The notes below the pieces were generated by a model, which was not told the origin of the DNA, did not search any database, and saw only the letters and a program-made list of their open reading frames with translations. This document shows positions 8,193 through 18,097 of a stretch of 64,000 bases of DNA, in pieces; within the stretch, counting starts at the first letter, position 1; every line of letters begins with the position of its first letter. The position numbers were made by a program, and so were the translations under genes. The stretch is from Micromonospora noduli (GTDB taxonomy: Bacteria > Actinomycetota > Actinomycetes > Mycobacteriales > Micromonosporaceae), in assembly GCF_003264365.1 (NCBI RefSeq), contig NZ_PYAK01000001.1, positions 124,001 to 188,000 on the forward strand, given 5' to 3'.

Positions 8193-9134
8193 ATGCGGAT
8201 CGAGGAAGTTGAGGGGATCGCGGCGGCCCTGGGTAGCAGGGTCGTGACGACATCGGTGTTGGCGGGCGGTTTCTCTCACGAGACCTGCCTTCTCACGCTT
8301 GCTGACCGTCGGGTCGTTGCCCGGTTCGGAGGAACCGACCCGACGGTTGAGGCGGGGGTCATGGACGTCGCCCGCCGGTATGCGCCGGTCCCGGACGTCT
8401 TGTTGGTCATGCCCGCCGGAGACGGGCGAGTGCGCCCCGCGATGGTCATCGAGTATGTGGACGGCGTCTTGCTGAGTGGTGTGCTCGCTAGGGGCGATCT
8501 TGGGCGGTTGGAGGCGGGTGAGCTGGGGGCCGAGGTCGGACGGGCCGTCGCGCGAGTCGCTGGTGCGACGTTCGACCGACGAGGTTTCTTCGTGGACGGG
8601 GATCTCACCGTCAAGGAGGAGCGTCCCTGGTCGCAGCAGTTGGTGGAGGTCGCGGAGGTGTGTATGGCTGCGGTTCCCGACGGCCGGCTCGACGGCGAGA
8701 CGCGTCGTGCCTGGGTGATGTTGTGCGCGGCTCACGCGACGGCACTGGAAGGCATCGACGGTCAGACTCGGCTCGTACATGCCGACATCAACCCGAAGAA
8801 CATCCTGGTCTCCCGCGTGGGCGGGGGTTGGCGAGTGGATGCGCTGCTCGACTGGGAGTTCAGTTATTCCGGTTGCCCGTATGGCGACGCTGCGAACATG
8901 GCCCGGTTCGGCGCTGACTACCCCGCCGGATTCTTGGACGGCTTCCAGGCGGGCTTCGCCGAGCAGCAGCCCGCAGACCTGCCCCTGGTGCGGAACTGGA
9001 CCTATGTGGGGCGGGTCCTTGACATGTTCGCGTTGAGTGACCTGCTGACTCGCCCTCTGGGGCATGCCGTGGCCGACCAAGCCGCCGATCAGGTCCGGCG
9101 GTGGGTTGGAAACGGCGTACCGGACAGTGTGTGA
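8193..9134 (+). CDS. Aminoglycoside phosphotransferase-family kinase (APH)
   Basis: Protein of 313 residues with the APH/choline-kinase fold. An N-lobe contains VLAGGFSHETCLLTLAD and RRVVARFGG. The catalytic loop LVHADINPKNIL holds the Asp base and metal-binding Asn, and DWEFSYSGCPYGDAANM is the DFG-like metal site. These enzymes phosphorylate hydroxyl groups of antibiotics, sugars or other small metabolites; the substrate is not predictable. The ATG at 8193 is preferred to the TTG at 8181. It is followed after about 45 bp by a palindrome and a TetR gene. Confidence 0.82.
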   Translation: MRIEEVEGIAAALGSRVVTTSVLAGGFSHETCLLTLADRRVVARFGGTDPTVEAGVMDVARRYAPVPDVLLVMPAGDGRVRPAMVIEYVDGVLLSGVLARGDLGRLEAGELGAEVGRAVARVAGATFDRRGFFVDGDLTVKEERPWSQQLVEVAEVCMAAVPDGRLDGETRRAWVMLCAAHATALEGIDGQTRLVHADINPKNILVSRVGGGWRVDALLDWEFSYSGCPYGDAANMARFGADYPAGFLDGFQAGFAEQQPADLPLVRNWTYVGRVLDMFALSDLLTRPLGHAVADQAADQVRRWVGNGVPDSV

Positions 9135-9178
9135 CGTGTCGGGGCGGGATGGGCTGTCACACGCTGCGGGGGATAGAT

Positions 9179-9212
9179 TTTGCGGGGCACGCATATTTGC
9201 GTGCCCCGCAAT
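9179..9212. promoter_or_regulatory. Large perfect palindrome upstream of TetR gene (likely operator)
   Basis: Arms of 15 bp (left TTTGCGGGGCACGCA without its first T, right its exact complement) are separated by TATT, 18 bp before the TetR start codon. Position and dyad symmetry suit an autoregulatory TetR operator. It could also terminate the kinase transcript, since the hairpin would be very stable. Confidence 0.6.
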
Positions 9213-9230
9213 TAGTGCTAGCGTGGTGGC

Positions 9231-9851
9231 ATGACGGGGCTACGGGAGCGCAAGAAGGCCGAGACGCGGGCGGCGCTCGGTTGGGCTGCGATCCACCTCA
9301 CCGCCGAGCACGGCTACGACAACGTCCGCGTCGAGGACATCGCCGAGGCGGCCGGCGTCTCCCCGCGCACCTTCAACAACTACTTCTCCAGCAAGGCCGA
9401 GGCGATCGCCTCCCGCCACCTCGACCGCAGCCTGCGCACCGCCGCCGCGCTACGCGAACGTCCCGCCGACGAGCCGCTCTGGGTGGCGCTCACCCAGGCC
9501 TCGCTGGAGCAGTTCACGCGCGGCCCCGAGGTCGAGGCGATGCCCTCCCCCTCCCACGCCCAGTGGGTTGCCGGCGTACGCACCATGCTCGCCGAACCCG
9601 CGCTACAGGGCGAACGGCTGCGCGCCACCGCCCTCGCCGAGGCGGAGCTTGCCGCCGCGGTCGCCGAGCGCACCGGCACCGACCTCGCCACCGACATGTA
9701 TCCGAGGCTCGTCGCGGCCGCCGCCAGCGCCGCCGTCGCCGTCGCCATGCAGCACTATCTCGACAGCGCCGACCCACCCGCCCCGATCGAACGCCTCATC
9801 ACCGACGCCTTCACCCAGGTCGCCGCCGGCCTCCCGGCCCCACCCCGCTGA
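9231..9851 (+). CDS. TetR-family transcriptional regulator
   Basis: Regulator of 206 residues. The N-terminal helix-turn-helix spans about 10-55 (AAIHLTAEHGYDNVRVEDIA, then AAGVSPRTFNNYFSSKAEAI), which is typical of TetR repressors. The C-terminal ligand-binding region is alpha-helical and Ala-rich. A strong palindrome lies just upstream. The FAD monooxygenase follows in the same orientation after 140 bp and is the obvious candidate target, which would make this a small substrate-inducible detoxification or modification unit. Confidence 0.92.
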   Translation: MTGLRERKKAETRAALGWAAIHLTAEHGYDNVRVEDIAEAAGVSPRTFNNYFSSKAEAIASRHLDRSLRTAAALRERPADEPLWVALTQASLEQFTRGPEVEAMPSPSHAQWVAGVRTMLAEPALQGERLRATALAEAELAAAVAERTGTDLATDMYPRLVAAAASAAVAVAMQHYLDSADPPAPIERLITDAFTQVAAGLPAPPR

Positions 9852-9991
9852 GGCTCCGCCCCCTCGCAGGGCACCACCCCACCCACGTCACCACCTCACC
9901 CACGTCTCCAGCCGCGTCCCACTCCCGCGGCGGGCCGGCCACGTGCCGCACCTGCCGTGGCGATGACGCACACCCCGAAGGAACCACGACC

Positions 9992-11491
9992 ATGATCGAT
10001 GTCATCATCGTCGGAGCCGGCCCCAACGGCCTCATGCTCGCCTGCGAACTGGCCCTCGCCGGCGTGCACCCCCTCGTCCTCGAACGCCACGCCACGCCCA
10101 CCGGCGAGCCGCGCGCCAACGGGCTCGTGGGCCAGGTCGTCCGCCTGCTCGACCGGCGCGGCCTCTACGCGCGGCTCAGCGGAGAGAGCACCCCACCGGC
10201 CCCCCAACCGGCCTTCACCTTCGGCGCGTTCCCGCTGGATCTCACGATGCTCGCGGAGAACCCGCACTACGTGCTCGGCGTGCCGCAAGCCCAGCTCGAG
10301 GCCGGTCTCGCCGCCCGAGCCGCCGAGCTCGGAGTCGACCTGCGCCGCGGCCACGAGGTCGTCGACCTCCGCCAACGCCCCGACGCGGTCGAGGTCAACC
10401 TCGCCGACGGTACGCAGCTCACCAGTCGTTTCGTCGTCGGAGCCGACGGCGGCCGCAGCGCCGTGCGCCGCCTCGCCGGCATCGACTTCCCCGGTGTCAC
10501 CAACGACAGGTCGATCTCCCGCACCGCCACCGTGACCGTGCCCGGGCCATCCCTCGACCCCGAAACGGGCGGCCTGCGCGTCCCCGGCTACGGCGTCGTC
10601 GCGCCGTTCCAGCACACCCGCACCGCGCGTGGCCTGATCGCCTGGGCCCCGTTCCCCGGCCGCCCGGCGATCCTGAGCACGACGGAGTGGCCCGACACGC
10701 CAACGAACGACGAGACCCCGATGACCCTGGCGGAGCTCCGCGCCAGCGTCGCCCGGGTGCTCGGTGCCGACATCCCCTTCGGCGCGCCTGACGGCCCCGG
10801 CCTGCTGCGGCGACTGACCGGCCGCAACACCCGCATCGCCGCCCGCTACCGCGCCGGCCGGGTGCTGCTGGTTGGCGACGCCGCGCACGTGCACCCCGCA
10901 ATGGGCGGCCCCGGCCTCAACCTGGGCCTGCAGGACGCGGTCAACCTGGGTTGGAAGCTCGCCGCAACGGTACGCGGCTGGGCACCGCAGGGTCTGCTCG
11001 ACACGTACGAAAGCGAACGTCGCCCCGTCGCCGAACGGGTCGTCATGTCCACCCAGGCGCAGTCGGCCCTCATCGGCCCCGGCGACGAGATCAGCGGATT
11101 GCGGGAACTCTTCGCCGAACTGCTGCGCAAGCCGGAGGTGACCGGGCACATCGCGGCGCTGATGTCCGGCGCGGACATCAGCTACCCCGCCGACCCCACC
11201 GACCCGTTGGCCGGCCGCTGGGCCCCCGACGTGGTCGTGCACGCCGACCACGGCGCGACACGCCTCGCCGAGCTGACCCGCACCGCCCGGCCACTGCTGC
11301 TGGACTCCACGGGTGCCCACGCCGGGATTGCCGCACCATGGCGAGACCGGGTCGACGTGGTCACCGGCTCACTGGAGGGCACGACGGCGACCGCCCTGCT
11401 CATACGCCCCGACTGCTTCATCGCATGGTCCGCCGGGAACGCCGCCACGCTGCGCGCCTCGCTCACCCACCACTTCGGCCTACCAGGCTGA
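9992..11491 (+). CDS. FAD-dependent aromatic monooxygenase (PHBH / rifampicin monooxygenase-like)
   Basis: Class A flavoprotein hydroxylase of 499 residues. The N-terminal Rossmann fingerprint is VIIVGAGPNGLMLACELALA. The middle motif VVGADGGRSAVRR contacts FAD and NADPH. The FAD ribityl motif GDAAHVHPAMGGPGLNLGLQ is complete, and a thioredoxin-like C-terminal domain follows. Relatives hydroxylate phenols, polyketides or rifamycins; the substrate is unknown. The ATG at 9992 follows GAAGGA. The open frame upstream to 9101 runs through the TetR gene and is not coding. No biosynthetic cluster surrounds it, so detoxification fits better than biosynthesis. Confidence 0.88.
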   Translation: MIDVIIVGAGPNGLMLACELALAGVHPLVLERHATPTGEPRANGLVGQVVRLLDRRGLYARLSGESTPPAPQPAFTFGAFPLDLTMLAENPHYVLGVPQAQLEAGLAARAAELGVDLRRGHEVVDLRQRPDAVEVNLADGTQLTSRFVVGADGGRSAVRRLAGIDFPGVTNDRSISRTATVTVPGPSLDPETGGLRVPGYGVVAPFQHTRTARGLIAWAPFPGRPAILSTTEWPDTPTNDETPMTLAELRASVARVLGADIPFGAPDGPGLLRRLTGRNTRIAARYRAGRVLLVGDAAHVHPAMGGPGLNLGLQDAVNLGWKLAATVRGWAPQGLLDTYESERRPVAERVVMSTQAQSALIGPGDEISGLRELFAELLRKPEVTGHIAALMSGADISYPADPTDPLAGRWAPDVVVHADHGATRLAELTRTARPLLLDSTGAHAGIAAPWRDRVDVVTGSLEGTTATALLIRPDCFIAWSAGNAATLRASLTHHFGLPG

Positions 11492-11555
11492 CCATCCACC
11501 AGCGTCAGCGCGCCCTTTCCGGAAGCCGAGGCGTCTCGGCCCTGTCTGGCTCTCT

Positions 11556-12674
11556 TCAGCGTCGGTTCGCGTCGTACGCCTTCCAGGCCTCGACCGGAGT
11601 GAGCGGAACCGGCGCGGGTCGCTGCGCCACGGTCGTCAGCTCGATCCGCTGGCCTTCCGCCGCCGACCGGAGCAGGCTGGTCATCGTTTCGAGCACGTGC
11701 AGCGCGACGTCGCCGCCGGCGCGCGGCGGACGCTGATCGTCGGCCCTGACAAGGTCGATCAGACCGATGCCCCGGGAACCCTTGGCGTAACCAGCCTGCG
11801 GTTCGAGGGCGCGCCATTCGGTGCCACCGAGCGGGAAGAGACGGACCTCGCCGTCGAAGTAGTTCGGATCGGGTACGGCGAGCGAGCCGGCCTCCCCGTG
11901 CACCTCGATCGGTACGGCAGTCGTCCGGACGCCGTCGAAGCTCGTCGTGATGGTGGAGAGCGCACCGTTGGCGTGCTCGAGGACGCCGGTGAGGTGGGTG
12001 TCCACCCCCACCGGGATTCGCTCGCCGGTGCGCGGGCCCGAGCCGATGACGCGCTCGGCGCGCAGGCGGCTGGCGGCTCCGGTCACCGCCCGGACCGGCC
12101 CGAGCAGGTGGATGAGCGCTGAGATGTAGTACGGCCCCATGTCCAGCATCGGGCCGCCGCCGGGTGCGTAGTAGAAGTCAGGGTTGGGATGCCAGCGTTC
12201 GTGCCCCGGAGTGACCATGACGGCCGATGCGGACATGGGGCGTCCGATGAGCCCGCCGTCGATCGCCGCCCGCGCCGTCTGCGTACCCGTACCCAAAACG
12301 GTGTCCGGCGCGCAACCGACGCGGACGCCGGCCGACGCGGCGCGCTCGATGATCGCGCGGCCGTCCGGGAACGTCACGGCGAGCGGCTTCTCGACGTACA
12401 CGTCCTTGCCGGCGTCGATCGCGCCCAGCGAGATGTCCGCGTGCGCCGCGGGGATGGTGAGGTTGAGCACCGTCCCCACGTCCGGGCGGGCGAGCAGGCG
12501 CTCGACGCTCATCGCCTCGGCCCCGGGAATCGTGGCCGCGACCGCGGCCGACCGGGAGGCGTCGAGGTCGGCCACCGCGGCGATGCTCACCTCGGGGTGG
12601 TCCGCGAGTGTGTCCAGGTACGCGCGGGAGATGAACCCGAGACCTACGACGCCGACGCGGTGCGGGTCGCCCAC
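11556..12674 (-). CDS. Gfo/Idh/MocA-family oxidoreductase
   Basis: NAD(P)-dependent sugar or inositol dehydrogenase-like protein of 372 residues. The N-terminal Rossmann motif is VGVVGLGFISRAYLDTLAD and the family signature is GKDVYVEKPLAVT, with the catalytic Lys in EKPL. The C-terminal beta-sheet domain includes GGPMLDMGPYYISALIHLLG. The GTG start at 12674, preceded by GAGAGGGG, overlaps the end of the ThuA gene by 31 bp, so the two are cotranscribed. ThuA and Gfo/Idh/MocA proteins commonly work together in oxidation of disaccharides or inositol-like sugars. Confidence 0.9.
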   Translation of the reverse strand: MGDPHRVGVVGLGFISRAYLDTLADHPEVSIAAVADLDASRSAAVAATIPGAEAMSVERLLARPDVGTVLNLTIPAAHADISLGAIDAGKDVYVEKPLAVTFPDGRAIIERAASAGVRVGCAPDTVLGTGTQTARAAIDGGLIGRPMSASAVMVTPGHERWHPNPDFYYAPGGGPMLDMGPYYISALIHLLGPVRAVTGAASRLRAERVIGSGPRTGERIPVGVDTHLTGVLEHANGALSTITTSFDGVRTTAVPIEVHGEAGSLAVPDPNYFDGEVRLFPLGGTEWRALEPQAGYAKGSRGIGLIDLVRADDQRPPRAGGDVALHVLETMTSLLRSAAEGQRIELTTVAQRPAPVPLTPVEAWKAYDANRR

Positions 12675-13357
12675 ACCATTCCCCTCTCGATGACGGTACG
12701 GACGCCCGGGTGCTCCAGCACGTCCAGGCTGTGGCCGGGGGTCGTCACGACGACGCGTCCGGCACCCCACAGTCGGGTCCAGATCGCCGGCGAGGTGACC
12801 GGCCGGTGCCACGGGTGCCATGCCTGCGTCGGGTGGGTGGTGACGGCCAGTACGTCGATCAGGTCGTCGTGCAGCACCCAGTACTGTTCGGTGACCAGGT
12901 CGAAGTCCTCGATGCCCGCGGTGATCGGGTGCTCCCGGCCGAGGTCGGTGATGCGCACCGTGTGCGGCAGGAAGTTGTCCTCCGGGCCGCCGTGACGCTC
13001 ACACGGCTCCAAGCCCGGATGGGTCGCGAACTGGCCGCCCACCAGGTGCAGGTATTCCGATGACGCGCGGAACGCGTCCACGATGCCGCCGTGCCAGCCG
13101 GTGAAGCCCGTGCCGGCGACGACCGCCGCGCTGAGGCCGGCCACCTGGTCCGCGGTGATCTGCGACATCGTCATGCACTGCACGACGAGGTCGGTCTCGG
13201 CCATCTCGGCGGCGTCGGCGTAGATCTCTGTCGACTCCTCGACCCGTACGGCATAGCCGCTACGTTCGAGGAAGGGGAGGAACAACTCGGTCGCCTTGAC
13301 CGGCTGGTGCCCCTCCCAACCGCCCCGAACCACCAGTGCTCTGCGCTGCGCCACCAT
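12644..13357 (-). CDS. ThuA-domain (trehalose-utilisation-like) protein
   Basis: Protein of 237 residues with the class-I glutamine-amidotransferase-like ThuA fold: RRALVVRGGWEGHQPVKATE at the N-terminus, VAGTGFTGWHGG at about 80-90, and PAIWTRLWGAGRVVVTTPGHS near the end. ThuA/ThuB pairs convert trehalose, sucrose or similar sugars to 3-keto derivatives in rhizobia. The exact substrate here is unknown. It is the first gene of a two-gene unit with the overlapping oxidoreductase. Confidence 0.86.
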   Translation of the reverse strand: MVAQRRALVVRGGWEGHQPVKATELFLPFLERSGYAVRVEESTEIYADAAEMAETDLVVQCMTMSQITADQVAGLSAAVVAGTGFTGWHGGIVDAFRASSEYLHLVGGQFATHPGLEPCERHGGPEDNFLPHTVRITDLGREHPITAGIEDFDLVTEQYWVLHDDLIDVLAVTTHPTQAWHPWHRPVTSPAIWTRLWGAGRVVVTTPGHSLDVLEHPGVRTVIERGMVWATRTASAS

Positions 13358-13601
13358 CGCTCCCTCCCACGGCCGCCGCCACCGGGTTGGCCGCTTCCGA
13401 CCCGACGACGTGCCGCCGATGCCCGTACGTGTCGAGCACCGAAACCGTACCCGTGGTCGCCGACAAAGCCGACGTACGCCGGCTTCCGGATTCCACTGTG
13501 CACGGTCGGCTCACGCCGCAGCAAGAACGCAGGTGCTGAAACGGCGCAGAGGTTCCGGGCCGGGCGGGTCGAGATCGCGAGCGTCGCAGCGGATCTGCTG
13601 A

Positions 13602-13829
13602 TCAACCGCTACGGCGGTTACCATACTGGCGAGGGCTCTGGACCGAGCCCCGGCCGCCGAGGTGCTGACCCTTTCCATGCGGTTGAGGCGAGGCGACCTT
13701 GCCCTTCGCGCGTCGGGCAGCCCGATTCGCGGGAACGGCAGGCGGGTCGGTCTCGGTCTCGGTGTCGGCCGCTGTCGGGGTGTCGGCAGCCACCGCGGGG
13801 TCGTCTTGGGCGGGCTCAGGCTCCGGCAT
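13602..13829 (-). CDS. Small conserved acidic/basic protein of unknown function
   Basis: Protein of 75 residues with an acidic, Thr/Pro-rich N-terminal half (EPEPAQDDPAVAAD, TETETDP) and a basic C-terminus (NRAARRAKGK, then GNRRSG). The start is well supported by a perfect AAGGAG 7 nt before the ATG. The composition suggests a disordered protein that may bind nucleic acid or ribosomes. I recognise the NRAARRAKGK-type motif as common in small actinobacterial proteins but know no function. Confidence 0.7.
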   Translation of the reverse strand: MPEPEPAQDDPAVAADTPTAADTETETDPPAVPANRAARRAKGKVASPQPHGKGQHLGGRGSVQSPRQYGNRRSG

Positions 13830-14127
13830 CGGGTTCTCCTTGGATCTGGTGGGGTCCTACGGGCCATCGATGGCCGCCGGGACGCGGACTGATCGACGCC
13901 GGGGTGTGCTCCTTGACGGTAGCGCAACGCCAGGGCCAGGCGAGTGTTCCCCCGCTCGGATGGGACGGTCGTTACCTGCTGCCTGCCGGCGCGGACCGAA
14001 CCCCAGGCCGCAACCGCATCGCCGGAACTGGATACTTCTTCTGGCCCGAACCGAAGGGCGCCCGTGCCGAAGCTCGCCATGGTCGCGCGGCGAGAGTTAC
14101 GGCCCAGTATGCGGAGGTGGGTGGGTA
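13830..14127. other. Intergenic, no gene recognised
   Basis: This stretch separates the divergently oriented small protein and the HTH-nSTAND-WD40 gene. Open frames cross it on the plus strand, but none resembles a known protein or has a ribosome binding site near a suitable start. It presumably holds both promoters. Confidence 0.4.
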
Positions 14128-17100
14128 TTGGGCCGTCCGGAAAAGCCCGTGGACCCGGCGGCAGGCCCGGTGCAACGGTTGGCGTGGCAGCTGCGACAGT
14201 TGCGGGAGCACGCGGGCAACCCGAGCTATCGGCTCCTGGCTCGGCGCGCGCACTACTCGGCAAGCACGTTGGCGGACGCGGCGAAGGTGACCGGCTGCCG
14301 TCGTTGGAGGTGACGCTCGGGTACGTCCAGGCCTGTGGCGGCGACCCGGCCGAGTGGCGGGCACGGTGGTCGGCCATCGCCGAAGCGGCGGTCGCCTCCG
14401 GTACCGCCGAGACCACCGCGCAGCGCTGCCCGTATCAAGGGCTGACGGCATTCCAGCCCGAGCAGGCGGAGCTGTTCTTCGGCCGTAGGGAGTTGGTCGA
14501 ACGGCTGCTGGCACGGGTCGATCGGCGGTGCCTGACCGCGGTTGTCGGGGCTTCCGGAAGCGGCAAGTCCTCGTTGCTGCGCGCCGGTCTGCTGGGAGCC
14601 ATCGCCGCCGACCGTGGGCTCGCGCAGCGGTGGCAGACCATGTTGTTGACGCCGACCGAACGCCCGCTGGAGGCGTTGGCCGCCGAGGTCGCGAAGGTGA
14701 CCGGCCAGGATGCCCCAGAGATCCGGAAGGACCTGGCGGCGGATCCCGCGGCGCTCGACATCGCGGTGCGCAGCGCACTGGCCGGCGGCCCGCCGCAGGC
14801 CCGCGCGCTGCTGGTGGTGGACCAGTTCGAGGAGGTGTTCACACTCTGCCCCGACAATGCGGAACGCCGCCGGTTCGTCGAGGCGCTGCTGGACGCCGCG
14901 CACGGGCCCGACCGCCGCACCGCTGTGGTGCTCGGGGTACGCGCCGACTTCCTCGCCCACCTCATGCAGTACCCGAACCTCGCCGCAGCGCTGGACGACG
15001 AGGCGTACCTCCTGGTGCGGCCGGTGAGCTCCACCGACCTGCGGGAGATCATCATCCGACCCGCCGCCCAGGTCGGCATGGCCGTCGAAGCCGACCTGGT
15101 CAGCACGGTGCTCGCCGATGCCGCCGACGAGCCGGGCGCGTTGCCGCTCGTCTCGCACGCGCTCCTCGAGACGTGGCAGCGACGCACCGGGGAGACCCTC
15201 ACCCTGACGGCCTATCAGGCGAGCGGCGGTATGCGCGGGGCAATCGCCCAGACTGCCGAGCGGGCCTATGGCGACTTCGGGTCAGCCGAGCAACAAGCCG
15301 CTCGCCGGGTCTTCCTACGGCTCACCGCATTGGGCGACGGCACCGAGGACACCCGGCGGCGCATCACGCGTACCGAACTCGACGGTATCGCCGACGAGGC
15401 TGTCACTGCCCGAGTTCTGGACAAGCTGGCCGAATCCCGTCTGGTGGTCATGGGCGACGGCACGGTGGAGGTGGCCCATGAGGCACTCATCCGGGCCTGG
15501 CCGCGGCTACACCGATGGCTGACCGATGGCCGCGCGAACCTGCTGATCCACCGGCGACTCACCGAAGCCGCGCACACCTGGGCGACGCTCCACCGTGATG
15601 CCGGAGCCCTGTACCGGGGAACCCAACTCCTGGGCGCGCAAGCCCTGGCCGAGGACCATCCGGAGGAGCTCAACGAACTCGAAAGCTCGTTCCTGCACGC
15701 CAGCTCCGCTCTCGCCGAATCCGAGCAGAACGCCGCCCGGCGTCAGGCCCGCCTGTTCAAGCGCTTCGTGGCAGGCATATCCACGCTGCTCGTCCTCGCC
15801 CTGTTGGGTGGCGGCGTCGCGGTACGACAACGCCAGGACACCCGCCGACAGCAGGTGGCCACGCTCTCCGGTGAACTGTCGCTGCAAGCCCGATCCCTGC
15901 TCGCCACCGATTCCGAGCTGGCCGGCCTGCTGGCCGTCGAGGCCGACCACCTCAACTCGAACACCGAGACCCAGGGCAGTGTGCTCAGCGCGGCTGCCGC
16001 GCCCCGCCGCACCGAGCTCAACGTCGGCGGGCCGTCCATCTACACGGTCGCGTTCAACCCGGACCATTCCCTGTTGGCCTCCGCGGCCGGCGACGGCACC
16101 ATCGGATTGTGGGACCCCGCACGCGGTGCGCGGCTCGCCACCCTCTCCGGCCACACCGGTCGGACCGCCGACCTGGCCTTCGCCGACCACGGAAGGCTGC
16201 TCGCCTCCGTCGGGATCGACAGGTCCATCATCATCTGGGACGTAGCGACGCGCCAACAGACGACCCGGTTGACGGAGAGCAACCTCGGGTCGGGGATGGC
16301 CTTCAGCCCCGACGGGACCAAGCTCGCCGTCGGTCTCACCGGCGGCCCCGGCACCGACGCGAACGCCGGCCGTGCCGGCGACATCGCCCTCTACGATCTG
16401 CGGACCACAACTCGCACCCTGCTCCGCGAGCACCGGAGTCCGGTCAGATCGCTCACGTTCAGCCACGACGGCACGATCCTCGTCTCCAGCGACGGGGTGG
16501 AGCACCCGGCCGCTTGGCGTGTGGCGACCGGCGTGCTGTTCGCCAGACTGCCCGCCGAGCATGTCTTCTCGGTCGCCTTCGGTCCCTCGGGGTATGTCCT
16601 CGCGGGTTCCGCCGACGACCGCGGGGTGTACCTGTGGGATCTTGCGAGCGGCCAGCCCGTCCGCCTTCCGCCGCTACCGCTGGCCGGCCGCTACGCATGG
16701 ACGATCTCCGCGCCCACCGACAGCATGCTCGCCGTGGCCGACGAGAACGGCGCGATCACCATCTGGGACGTGCGACGCCGCGAGTCCCTGCAGACCTTTC
16801 AGGACCGGGGCCGCACCGAGACGGTGTCCGTCGCCCTGAGCCGGGACGGGGCGATGCTCGCCTCCGCCGGCTTCAACGGAACCATCGTGCTCCACAATTT
16901 GGCGGATGCCCCGTTCAGCGGTTTCGCAGCCCAGGTCAAAGACCTGAAGATCAGCCCGGACGGCAGCCGTGTCGCCTCGGCGGGCAGCGACGGCACGGTC
17001 CGTCTCTGGGACACCGACGGTAGACACGTGGCTGCCCTCGCCGGGCACGCAGACGAGGTGCAGGCCGTCGCGTTCAGCCCCGACGGGCTCCGGCTCGCCG

Positions 17101-17897
17101 CCGTGACCCGGAACAACATCATCACGATCTGGGATCTCCAACGTCGACGGCACGCCACCCGACCGATCGTGTCCAAGGGAATCGGTGCCTCCACGGACGT
17201 CGCCTTCGATCCTGGTGGCCGTCTCGTCGCAGCCGCCACGCTCGGCCCCTTCATCTGGGACGTCGGCGACATCAACGACCCGACCGACATCACGGCCAGG
17301 TTCCCGACGCAGATCGTCACGTCGCTGGCCTTCAGCCCGGACGGCCGCCGCCTCCTGGGCGCGAGCGTCGGCGGCTTCGTCAACACGTGGGACGTCACCA
17401 CCGGCAAACTTCTCAGCCGAGTGAAAAGCCAGCAGGGCACAGTGCAGGACATCGCGATCAGCCCGGACGGAGCTCTGCTCGCGACCGCCGGCGACAGCCG
17501 TACCGTCAAGCTCTGGGACGCCGCGACCGGCAGCGAACTCGCCATTCTGCACGGCCACACCGCGCCCGTCCAGGTTCTTGCCTTCAGCCGCGACGGCCGC
17601 AGGATCGCGTCCGCTGGCGACGACCGCACCATCGCCGTCTGGGACACCGCCACCCAGCAACGCGTTGCGACCCTCAGCGGCCACGGCGCGAGAGTCCGCG
17701 GGCTCGCCTTCACTGCCGCCGGAACTCTCATCTCCGGCGCCGAGGACGGCCGAATCATCCGCTGGTCGTTCGATCTCCGCGCCGCCAGGGCCCAGATCTG
17801 CGCCACGGCCGGCCGTGAGCTGACCCGGCAGGAGTGGGCGACACACATCCCATCAGAACCGTACAAGCCCTCCTGCGGCACACCGCCGAATCGCTGA
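14128..17897 (+). CDS. HTH-nSTAND1-WD40 signalling protein, frameshifted near 14286
   Basis: Encoded order: an XRE-like helix-turn-helix (QRLAWQLRQLREHAGNPSYR to SASTLADAAK, 14160-14286), an nSTAND1 NTPase with Walker A GASGSGKSSL and Walker B ALLVVDQFEE (about 14424-15560), one transmembrane helix (VAGISTLLVLALLGGGVAV), then about 14 WD40 blades (16030-17790; repeats such as LAFSPDGRRLLGAS and TIAVWDTAT). The HTH part lies in one frame that stops at 14311-14313. The NTPase continues in another. Restoring one G in the GG at 14286-14287 gives AAK-GDRLPSLEV, the usual family sequence. It is therefore either a mutated gene or a base-call error. The TTG start at 14128 follows GGAGG. Such proteins act as sensors in signalling or defence. 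Confidence 0.8.
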
Positions 17898-18097
17898 CTG
17901 AGCCGCGCAGACGTCCGAAGAATTGTCCGACGTTGTTTGTCCGGTGCCGCCGCCCTGTCGGACAACCTCGCCCCGCACCAGCCTGACTCCAGGACACAAG
18001 CCTTGCGGTGGGTGTCCGCCGAGGAGTCCGACCACCCGGGGAGCAGCCCGACGGGGGCCCCGGGCAGTCGGACGACACTGCGATGAAGGAGAACTCA

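Noticed and set aside
9179..9212. Palindrome considered as a rifampicin-associated element for the nearby monooxygenase
   Set aside because: Sequence and arm composition do not match what I remember of that element, and its place directly before TetR fits an operator better.
9101..9991. Plus-strand open frame upstream of the FAD monooxygenase
   Set aside because: It runs through the TetR gene in another frame and reads as Arg/His-rich low-complexity sequence. The monooxygenase Rossmann motif begins right after ATG 9992 with a ribosome binding site.
9992..11491. Monooxygenase as part of an antibiotic biosynthetic cluster
   Set aside because: No polyketide, peptide or other core biosynthetic genes are within the window; a TetR-controlled stand-alone gene is more likely.
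17923..17965. Inverted repeat TTGTCCGAC ... GTCGGACAA after the WD40 gene
   Set aside because: A 9-bp stem with a 25-nt loop is too weak and loose to call a terminator with confidence.
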